Assembly (NCBI GenBank): GCA_027489455.1
Contig: JAIXZR010000313.1
Location: 1 to 35,874, forward strand
Length of the DNA: 35,874 nt
From: Rubrivivax sp.
GTDB taxonomy: Bacteria > Pseudomonadota > Gammaproteobacteria > Burkholderiales > Burkholderiaceae_C
Direction of reading: 5' to 3'
Positions 1 through 7,700 of the stretch are shown one piece after another. Position 1 is the first letter of the stretch; each line of letters starts with the position of its first letter. The position numbers were made by a program, and so were the translations under genes. Under the pieces are notes generated by a model. The model was not told the origin of the DNA. It saw only the letters and a program-made list of their open reading frames with translations, and did not search any database.

Positions 1-43
1 ACCAGCGTTGCTTGCTACTCCCCTTTCGACGAATGGGAATGTA

Positions 44-79
44 GCGCCCCCTCCTAGCCCCCAGCCGGTGTGGGGGCGC
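44..79 (-). repeat. 8-bp inverted repeat just downstream of amn
   Basis: Perfect arms GCGCCCCC (44-51) and GGGGGCGC (72-79) lie right after the amn stop codon on its transcribed side. The loop is 20 nt and no T-run follows on the minus strand, so it may be a weak or Rho-assisted 3' end rather than a classical intrinsic terminator. Confidence 0.3.
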
Positions 80-89
80 GGGCGTCGCG

Positions 90-1571
90 CTATTGGAACG
101 CCACTTCGGCAAAACTGCGCAGCTTGCGGCTGTGCAGGCTGCCCGGGCGTTCCTGGCGCAGCAGCTCCACCGCCCGCATCCCGATGCGCAGGTGCTGGTC
201 CACGCGTTCGCGGTAGAAGTGGTTGGCCATGCCGGGCAGCTTGATCTCGCCGTGCAGCGGCTTGTCGCTGACGCACAGCAGCGTCCCGTAAGGCACCCGG
301 AAGCGGAAGCCGTTGGCGGCAATCGTGGCGCTTTCCATGTCCAGCGCCACGGCGCGGCTCTGGCTGAAGCGGCGCTCGGGGCCCGGGTGCGGCAGCAGCT
401 CCCAGTTGCGGTTGTCGGTGCTGGCCACGGTGCCGGTGCGCAGGATCTTCTTCAGCTCATAGCCTTCGAGCTTCGTGATGTCGGCCACGGCCTGTTCCAG
501 CGCCACCTGCACTTCGGCCAGGGCCGGGATGGGCACCCACAGCGGCAGCTCCTCATCCAGCACGTGGTCTTCGCGCATGTAGGCGTGCGCCAGCACGTAG
601 TCGCCCAGCTGCTGGCTGTTGCGCAGGCCCGCGCAGTGGCCCAGCATCAACCAGGCATGCGGGCGCAGCACGGCGATGTGGTCGGTGATGGTCTTGGCAT
701 TCGCCGGGCCCACGCCGATGTTGACCATCGTGATGCCGCTGTTGTCGGCGCGCACCAGGTGATAGGCCGGCATTTGCGGCAGCCGCGGCGGCGCGGCGCC
801 GAGCTCGTCGCCCGGGCGGGCGGCTTCGCCCGCGCGGCGCGTGATCACGTTGCCGGGCTCGACGAAGGCCACGTACTCGCTGGCCGGGTCGGCCATCAGC
901 GCGTGGCCGAGCTTGATGAACTCGTCGATGTAGAACTGGTAGTTCGTGAACAGCACGAAGTTCTGGAAGTGGTCGGGCGCGGTGCCGGTGTAGTGGCGCA
1001 GGCGGTGCAGCGAGTAGTCCACGCGCGGCGCGGTGAACAGCGCCAGCGGCTGGGCTTCGCCCGGGCGCGGCTCGAAGCCGCCGTTGGCGATGCCGTCGTC
1101 CATCGCTGCCAGGTCGGGCAGGTCGAACAGGTCGCGCATGCGCATGCGGCGCTCGGCCGAGAGCGAGCCCTCCAGGTGGTTGTTCTCGGCCAGCGAGAAG
1201 TGCACCGGGATCGGCTGCGAGCTGGTGCCGACTTCCAGCCCCACGCCGTGGTTCTTCACCAGCAGGCGGAACTGCTCCTCGTAGTAGCTGGCAAAGAGGT
1301 CAGGCCGCGTGAGCGTGGTCTCGAAGGTGCCGGGGCCGGCCACGAAGCCGTAGCTCAGCCGGCTGTCGGCGCGGGCCACCGTGTCGGTGCGCACACGCAC
1401 GAAGGGGTAGCAGGCGCGCACGTGCTGGCCGTCGTCGGCGCCGGCCACGAAGCGTTGCAGGCTGCTGCGCAGGTGCTCGATGCTGCTGTTGTAGATCGCC
1501 TGCACCTGGGCCAGGGCGGCCGCCGGGTCGGTGTGGCGGCTGGGGGCCACGAAGGGCGGAACGGATGACAT
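90..1571 (-). CDS. amn: AMP nucleosidase
   Basis: Predicted cytosolic enzyme that hydrolyses AMP to adenine and ribose 5-phosphate, a purine salvage and adenylate-control step. The 493-residue product is close to the usual length of proteobacterial Amn (about 480-490). It has the Amn-type N-terminal domain (about residues 1-180, with conserved runs such as YEEQFRLLVKNHG) followed by a nucleoside-phosphorylase-like domain with GHCAGLRNSQQLGDYVLAHAY-type residues, and ALDMESATIAANGFRFRVPYGTLLCVSDKP near the end, where the purine and ribose site lies in this fold. I chose the ATG at 1571, whose product begins MSSVPPF and which has an AAAGGAAT-like RBS upstream. The reading frame stays open further upstream, but that extension has no family similarity. 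It diverges from the BTAD-type regulator across about 100 bp, and nothing indicates a functional link between them. Confidence 0.93.
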   Translation of the reverse strand: MSSVPPFVAPSRHTDPAAALAQVQAIYNSSIEHLRSSLQRFVAGADDGQHVRACYPFVRVRTDTVARADSRLSYGFVAGPGTFETTLTRPDLFASYYEEQFRLLVKNHGVGLEVGTSSQPIPVHFSLAENNHLEGSLSAERRMRMRDLFDLPDLAAMDDGIANGGFEPRPGEAQPLALFTAPRVDYSLHRLRHYTGTAPDHFQNFVLFTNYQFYIDEFIKLGHALMADPASEYVAFVEPGNVITRRAGEAARPGDELGAAPPRLPQMPAYHLVRADNSGITMVNIGVGPANAKTITDHIAVLRPHAWLMLGHCAGLRNSQQLGDYVLAHAYMREDHVLDEELPLWVPIPALAEVQVALEQAVADITKLEGYELKKILRTGTVASTDNRNWELLPHPGPERRFSQSRAVALDMESATIAANGFRFRVPYGTLLCVSDKPLHGEIKLPGMANHFYRERVDQHLRIGMRAVELLRQERPGSLHSRKLRSFAEVAFQ

Positions 1572-1671
1572 GGGCTGGATTCCTTTGGCTTTTTTGTAGT
1601 GCCTCGATTGTCGCCGCTGGCGCCCGCGCGCCTGGGCCCCGGGGCGAGAATGGTGGGGCGCTGCAGCGCAG

Positions 1672-4614
1672 GTGCTGCAGCTCAGGAATGGGCGCCCCGT
1701 GAACCTGTCTCCCGCCCCGCCGCTGCCCGCCCAGACCCGCTGGCGCCTGCGCCTGCTGGGGGCCTTTGAACTGCACGATGGCCAGCAGCGGCACACCCGG
1801 CTGCCCAGCCGGGCCGTGACGCTGCTGCTGGCGCGTCTGGCGCTGGCTGCCGGCCGCGAGCACGCGCGCGAGGAACTCGTCGATCTGCTGTGGCCCGATG
1901 TCACGCTGGACGTGGGCCGCAACCGCCTGCGCCAGGCCTTGTCGACGCTGCGCAGCGTGCTCGAGCCCGCACCTTCGGCACTGGCGCCGGTGCTGCTGGC
2001 CGACCGCCGCGCGCTGCGCCTGCTGCCTGGCAGCGTGGCCTGCGACGTCGACGATTTCCATGCGGCCCTGCGGCGCGGCGACAGCGCGGCGGCCGCCCAG
2101 TGCTACGGCGGCGATCTGCTGCCCGGCTTCTACGACGATTGGGTGGTCGAGGAACGCCTGCGGCTGGCCGCGCTGGCAGATGGCCTGCCGGCCGCGCCTG
2201 CGGTCGCCACGGCCCCGCAGGCCGTCCCCGCGGCGCCCCCTGCGGCCGCCGCACCGGTGCAGCATCGCCTGCCGGTCTACCTGACGCGCCTCATGGGCTT
2301 CGATGCCGCCGGCGCAGCGCTGGCGGCGGCGGTTCGCCAGCACCGGCTGGTGGTGCTGCGCGGCCCCGGCGGCGCCGGCAAGACGCGCCTGGCGGTGGAG
2401 GTGGCACGTTCGCTGGCGCAGGCCGGCGGCTGGGGCGGCGCTGCCGGCCCGGCCTTCGACATCGTGGCTTTCGTCCCGCTGGCAGCCTGTGAACAGCGCC
2501 TGGCCTGCTTCGACGCCGTGCTGCTGGCGCTGCAACGCGACGCCCCCGCCGCCCATGCCGCAGATACCGCCAATACCGCCAATACCGCCGGCAATGACTT
2601 TGCGGCCCGGCTGGACAGCGCGCTGGCCGGGCGGCAGGCGCTGCTGGTGCTGGACAACTTCGAACAACTGGTCGACGTGGCGCGCCAGGACCTGGCGGCC
2701 TGGCTGCAGCGGCTGCCGGGCCTGCACCTGCTGGTGACATCGCGCCGCGCCCTGGGGCTGGACGGCGAGGTCGAACAGGCGCTGGCAGCCCTGCCCCTGC
2801 CCGCGCCGGACGCCAGCCTGCAGACCCTGGCGCTGAGCCCGGCGGTGGCGCTGTTCGTGGACCGGGCGCGCGCAGTGCGCTCTGATTTCCACCTCACTGA
2901 ACGCAACCGCGGCCTGGTGGTCGATGTCGTGCGCGAACTGCACGGCCTGCCGCTGGCGCTGGAACTGGCCGCCGCACGCATCCGCAGCGTCACGCTCGCC
3001 GACATGCTGGCGATGCTGCGCAGCACGGCCCTGGGGGAACCCGGGCGCGGGCTGGCCCTGCTGTCGCGCGGCGGCCCGCGGGCGGCCGACGACGCGCGCC
3101 ACGCCTCGATGCTGCGGGTCGTCGAATGGAGCTGGCAGCACCTGGGCGCGGCCGACCGCGACCGGCTCACCCTGCTGGCCGTCTTTGCCGGCGGCGCGAC
3201 CCTGCAGGCCCTGTGCGGCGCCGACCTGCGGGAAGGCACCGGCGGGCAGGGCAACGGCCACAGCGACCGCGCGGCCGAAGTCGCGGCCGGGCTGGACGAC
3301 CTGGTGGCGGCATCGGTGGCCTTCGTGCGCGACGGCAGCGGCGGCGTGGGCCGCTACCACGCTTTTGAGCCCGTGCGTGAATACGCATTGAGTCAGCTCG
3401 ACGAGACCCGGCGCGCGGCGCTGCGCCAGCAGCACCTGCAGGCCATGCTGGCCTGGGCGCGGCAGCTGGGGCTGACGCCGGCGCTGGACCCTTTCCGCGA
3501 CGAGCTGCCCAACCTGCTGGCGGCCCTGGCCACGGCCGAAGCCAGCGGCCAGCCCGCCTTGGCCCTGCGCCTGGCGCTGGACTGCGCTGCAGCGCTGGAC
3601 GACGTGGCGCTGCCGGCCTCGGCCCTGGCACTGCTGCGCCGCGCTGTCGATGCCGTCGAGACCCTGGCCCCGGCGGAGCCCGCCGCCCCGCCCGCCCTGA
3701 TCGCGGCGGCACACGCGCTGCTGGCGCAGCGCAGCTTCGACGCCGGCCAGCGCGAAGAGGCGCTGGACCACGCCACCCGCGCGCTGGCGCTGGCGCCGGC
3801 GGGCAGCGCCGAACGTGCTGCGGTGCTGTACGCCGCTGCGCGCGTGCGCCTGCGCGTGCTGGACGACGGCGTGGGTGCCAGCCCGCTGGCCGAAGAAGCC
3901 CTGGCCCTGGCCCGCGCCCATGGCCTGTGGCACGTGCAGGCCCAGACCCTGAGCCTGCAGGCCGTGCTGGCCGTGCGCGTGCAGCACGACCTGGCGCGCG
4001 ACGACCAGCTGAAGCGCCAGGCGCTGGACCTGTGGCAGGCCCATGGTGCGGCGGCGCGCGTGGCCGCGGTCCAGGTGGGCCTGGCCATCAGCCTGGGCTT
4101 CGCCCACCGCGCAGACGAACAGCTGGCGCTGCTGCACCAGGTGCGGCAGGCCGCGGCAGCCAACGGCCAGCGCTCGCTATGGGCCTTTGCCAGCAGCGTG
4201 CAGGGCTACGCGCTGGCCGACCTGGCGCGCTGGGACGCATCGGCCGCCAGCTACCTGGACTGCCTGCGCACGGCCTGGGACATCGGCGCCTGGCGCGAAT
4301 GGTTCTACGCCCTGTGGAACCTGCCGCGCACGCTGGCGCACTGCCGCCGCCCGCAGCCAGCGGCACGCCTGATGGGCTTTGCCGACGCCTTCTTCAGCCA
4401 GCGCTTCGGCACCCTGGGCTGGGAAGACCTGCGCGAACGCCGCCGCACCCGGCGGCTGGTGCGTGTGCAGATCGGCACCGCGCTGGAAGCCCGGCTCTGG
4501 CAGGAAGGCACCCAGTTGTCGATGGCCCAGGCGATGGCGCTGGCCACGGCCGAAGCCGCCAGCGTGGCGGCTGGTGCAGGCGTCCCGGGTCCTTCAGGCC
4601 TTCCAGCCCCCTGA
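1672..4614 (+). CDS. SARP/BTAD-type transcriptional regulator with STAND ATPase domain (regulator 1)
   Basis: Predicted cytosolic DNA-binding regulator of 980 residues. Residues about 24-120 resemble the winged helix of the SARP/AfsR family (RLRLLGAFEL, LLWPDV, NRLRQALSTLR). Residues about 125-170 look like a shortened BTAD segment (YGGDLLPGFYDDWVVEERLRL). After an Ala/Pro linker comes a STAND/NB-ARC-like ATPase with P-loop GPGGAGKT at 231-238, a Walker B-like LLVLDNFEQL near 323, and TSRRALGLDGE beyond it. The C-terminal half is Ala/Leu-rich helical repeat, as in TPR-type sensor regions of AfsR- or MalT-like proteins. The start is uncertain: GTG 1672 or GTG 1699. An intrinsic terminator follows at once, then a PEP-CTERM gene on the same strand, which I infer may be its target. 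Ligand and targets are unknown. A three-fold RATACCGCC tandem repeat (2563-2589) encodes a small low-complexity insert. Confidence 0.85.
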   Translation: MLQLRNGRPVNLSPAPPLPAQTRWRLRLLGAFELHDGQQRHTRLPSRAVTLLLARLALAAGREHAREELVDLLWPDVTLDVGRNRLRQALSTLRSVLEPAPSALAPVLLADRRALRLLPGSVACDVDDFHAALRRGDSAAAAQCYGGDLLPGFYDDWVVEERLRLAALADGLPAAPAVATAPQAVPAAPPAAAAPVQHRLPVYLTRLMGFDAAGAALAAAVRQHRLVVLRGPGGAGKTRLAVEVARSLAQAGGWGGAAGPAFDIVAFVPLAACEQRLACFDAVLLALQRDAPAAHAADTANTANTAGNDFAARLDSALAGRQALLVLDNFEQLVDVARQDLAAWLQRLPGLHLLVTSRRALGLDGEVEQALAALPLPAPDASLQTLALSPAVALFVDRARAVRSDFHLTERNRGLVVDVVRELHGLPLALELAAARIRSVTLADMLAMLRSTALGEPGRGLALLSRGGPRAADDARHASMLRVVEWSWQHLGAADRDRLTLLAVFAGGATLQALCGADLREGTGGQGNGHSDRAAEVAAGLDDLVAASVAFVRDGSGGVGRYHAFEPVREYALSQLDETRRAALRQQHLQAMLAWARQLGLTPALDPFRDELPNLLAALATAEASGQPALALRLALDCAAALDDVALPASALALLRRAVDAVETLAPAEPAAPPALIAAAHALLAQRSFDAGQREEALDHATRALALAPAGSAERAAVLYAAARVRLRVLDDGVGASPLAEEALALARAHGLWHVQAQTLSLQAVLAVRVQHDLARDDQLKRQALDLWQAHGAAARVAAVQVGLAISLGFAHRADEQLALLHQVRQAAAANGQRSLWAFASSVQGYALADLARWDASAASYLDCLRTAWDIGAWREWFYALWNLPRTLAHCRRPQPAARLMGFADAFFSQRFGTLGWEDLRERRRTRRLVRVQIGTALEARLWQEGTQLSMAQAMALATAEAASVAAGAGVPGPSGLPAP
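2563..2589 (+). repeat. In-frame 9-bp tandem repeat (3 copies)
   Basis: Three copies of RATACCGCC inside the ATPase region of regulator 1, encoding the peptide run DTANTANTA. The unit length is a multiple of three, so slippage would change the loop length without a frameshift. Confidence 0.6.
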
Positions 4615-4618
4615 ACGA

Positions 4619-4650
4619 GGGGCCGTTTTGGTGTCGACTGGCCCGTTTTT
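4619..4650 (+). terminator. Probable intrinsic terminator of regulator 1
   Basis: GGGCC (4620-4624) pairs with GGCCC (4640-4644), followed by G and five T (4646-4650), starting 5 bp after the regulator stop codon. The 15-nt loop is large and the stem short, so strength is uncertain. If real, it separates the regulator from the downstream PEP-CTERM gene. Confidence 0.45.
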
Positions 4651-4651
4651 G

Positions 4652-4665
4652 GGCGTTCCAACGCC
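4652..4665. repeat. Inverted repeat GGCGTT-CC-AACGCC
   Basis: Perfect 6-bp arms with a 2-bp centre, between the terminator of regulator 1 and the tandem heptamers. It looks more like a dimer-binding operator than an RNA hairpin because the centre is only 2 nt. Confidence 0.35.
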
Positions 4666-4680
4666 TTTCCGTGCGACTTT

Positions 4681-4715
4681 TCTAACGATCGTCTAACGGT
4701 CGCCACCCAAGCTCC
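4681..4715 (+). promoter_or_regulatory. Putative SARP-type operator upstream of PEP-CTERM gene 1
   Basis: An 11-bp unit is repeated in tandem with one mismatch: TCTAACGATCG (4681-4691) and TCTAACGGTCG (4692-4702). Read as heptamers, TAACGAT (4683) and TAACGGT (4694) are exactly 11 bp apart. SARP regulators are known to bind direct heptamers with 11-bp periodicity, one helical turn. The second heptamer continues into CGCC and AAGCT at the same offsets seen upstream of PEP-CTERM gene 2 (26967-26988). It lies 79 nt before the ATG at 4773. Binding by regulator 1 is inference. Confidence 0.5.
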
Positions 4716-4727
4716 AGCGCCAGATCA

Positions 4728-4745
4728 GCACGGGCCTGCCCGTGC
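4728..4745. repeat. 18-nt near-perfect palindrome in the leader of PEP-CTERM gene 1
   Basis: Arms GCACGGGC and GCCCGTGC around a CT centre, ending 27 nt before the start codon and 14 nt before the AGGAG ribosome-binding site. It could be an operator, or an RNA hairpin close to the ribosome-binding site. Confidence 0.4.
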
Positions 4746-4772
4746 CTGGCGTCACCCACAGGAGCTTGCTGC

Positions 4773-7700
4773 ATGCGTACCGCGTTCCCCGTCGCCCCGC
4801 TTTCGTTCTGCCGCGCCCCCCGCCGCACCCGGCCCGTGCGCCGCAGCGCCCTGGCCCTGGCTGCCGCTGCCGCGCTCGGCCCCTTGGCCGCCCTGCCGGC
4901 CAGCGCCGCCACCTGCACCTGGAACACCACCAGCGGCAACTGGAACGCCATCGCCAACTGGCTGGCCTGTACCACCGGCAACGGCAACCCGCCGGGCGCG
5001 CCGGGCGCGGCCGACACCGCCAGCATCGGCGCGGCGGGTGTCGTGGCGGTGACCAGCAACCAGGCCATCAACGCGCTGTCGAACGCCGGCACCATCAACA
5101 TCACCGGGGCGGCGGGCCTGCGGCTCAATGCCGGCGGCGGCGGCACCACCAACAGCGGCACCATCAACGTGGGCAGCGGCAGCAACCTGCAGCTGGACGG
5201 CCGCTCGTTCACGCATGCCATGAGCGGCGGCGGCGCCATCGTGCTGAATGGCGGCTCACTGTTCATGGAAGGCGCCAACACCACCACGCTGGGGGCGGGC
5301 AACACCATTCGCGGCTCGGGGGCGATGGGCACCGCCGTCCTGCAGGGCGGGGCGATGAGCTTCGTCAACAACGGCACGATCTCGGCCGACGTCAACGCCG
5401 GCAGCCTGGCCCTGAACGCCCCCGGCAATGCCGGCAGCTACACCAACAACAACCTGATCGAGGCGCGCAACGGCGCTGCCTTGAGCCTGAATGCCGGCGT
5501 GACGCAAGGCGCCAGCGGCGTGCTGCAGGCGCTGAATGGCAGCGCGGTCACGCTCAACGGCGTCAGCGTCAGCGGCGGCACGGTCAGCACTGGCGGCACG
5601 GGAAGGATCCTGGCCACCAACAACAGCGCCAACCGCCTGAGCAACGTGACGCTGTCCGGCCTGGTCGATCTGAGCGCCGCTTCGCAGCTGCGCCTGGCCA
5701 ACAACCTGGCCTTGAGCGGCGGCAGCATCCTGGTCGGGAGCAGCAGCACCCTGTACATCGATAACCGCGACAACCTGGGCGCCGCGGTCAATCAGACGCT
5801 GAGCGGCACGGGCAGCATCGCGCTGGCTGGCGGGAGCATCCGCTTCGAGACCAACAACCCGGCGCAGACGACCCTGGCCGCCAACGTCAGCATCACCGGC
5901 CATGGCAACCTGGGCAGTGCCGGGCTGCAAAGCGGCAGCCACACGCTCATCAGCAACGGTCTGATCTCGGCCAATTCCAGCGGCAATACGCTGGCGCTGC
6001 TGCCGATCTCGAACGGCGGCCAGCCCGTACAGAACAACGGCATCCTGGAAGCCACAGGTGGCGGCACCTTGCGGCTGGACACCAGCGTGGTGGGCGGCTC
6101 GGGCTCGCAGCTGCGCGCGGGGGCCGGCAGCACGATCTTGCTGAACGGTGTCACGGTCAGCGGGGCCGTCAACACCACCGGCACGGGCACGGTCACCACC
6201 AGCAACAACAGCGCCAACCGGCTGGACAACGTCACGCTCAACGGCGTGATCGACCTGACGCCCGCCGCAGCGCAGTTGCGCGTGGCGAACAACCTCGTGT
6301 TGCAGAGCGGCGCGAGCATCCGCGTGGGCAGCAGCACGCTGTACATCGACAACCGCGACAACCAGGGTGCTTCGGTCAATCAGGCGTTGAGTGGCACGGG
6401 CAGCATCACGCTGGCCGGCGGCAGCATCCGCTTCGAGACCAACAACCCGGCGCAGACCACCATCGGCGCCAACGTCAGCATCACCGGCCACGGCACCCTG
6501 GGCGGGGCCGCGCTGCAGGCCGGCAACCACACGCTCATCAACAACGGCCTGATCTCGTCGAACGCCAGCGGGAACACGCTGGTGCTGCAGCCGATCTCCA
6601 ACAGCGGCCAGCCCGTGCAGAACAACGGCACCCTGGAAGCCACTGGCGGCGGCACCTTGCGGCTGGACACCAGTGTGGCGAACGCCAGTGGCTCGCAACT
6701 GCGCGCGGCCACGGGCAGCAACATCGTGATGAACGGCGTCACCGTCAGCGGGGCCGTCAACACCACGGGCAGCGGCATCGTCACGGCCAGCAACAACAGC
6801 GCCAATCTGCTCAGCAATGTCACGCTCAGCGGGGTGATCGACCTGAGCCCAGCAGCCAGCCAGCTGCGCGTGGGCAACAGCCTGTCGATGGGCAGCGGCT
6901 CCAACATCGCCGTCGGCAGCAGCACGCTCTACATCGACAACCGCGACAACGTGGGGCTAGCTGCCACGCAGTCCATCACCGGCGGCGGCAGCATCACGGT
7001 GGCCGGCGGGAGCATCCGTTTCGAGACCAACAACCCGGGCACCACCACGCTGGGGGCGGGCACCAGCATCAGCGGCTACGGCAGCATGGGCAGCGCCGCG
7101 ATCCAAGCCGGCAACCACGCCTTCGTCAATGCGGGCACGGTCTCGGCCAACGTCAACAGCCAGACCCTGGCGCTGGCCACGCCGGGCAACAGCGGCAGCT
7201 TCACCAACCAGGCCACGGTGGAGGCACGCAACGGGGGCACGCTGCAGCTCAACTCGATGGGCCTGTCGCAGACGTCCACCGGCACCTTGCAGGCGCTGAA
7301 CGGCAGCACGGCGCAGATCAACGGCAGCAGCATCATCGGCGGCACCGTCAGCACCAGCGGCACGGGCGCCATCCGCCCCACCAACAACAACGCCAACCTG
7401 TTCAGCAACGTGACGCTGGCCGGCGTGGTGGACATGACCAGCGCCAGTGGCTCACAACTGCGCGTGGCCAACAACCTGGCCTTCGGCAGCGGTGGCGTCA
7501 TCAATGTCGGCGGCGGCAACCTGTACTTCGACAACCGCGACAACCAGGGTGCGTCTGCCAGCCAGTCGCTCACCGGCACGGGCACGATCAACCTGGCGGG
7601 CGGCTTCATCCGCATGGAAGCCAACAACCCTTCGCAGACCACCATCGGCGCCGGGGTCACGATCCAGGGCTTTGGCGCGATGGGTCAGGCCATCATCCAA

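Noticed and set aside
1300-4137. Long minus-strand open frame opposite regulator 1
   Set aside because: Shadow frame of the GC-rich coding strand, composed of His/Gln/Arg runs; the plus-strand frame has real SARP and P-loop motifs.
1672-4614. Regulator 1 as a STAND-type antiphage defence NTPase
   Set aside because: The winged helix and BTAD segment at the N-terminus point to a transcription regulator, and there is no effector nuclease, TIR or protease domain and no defence neighbour.
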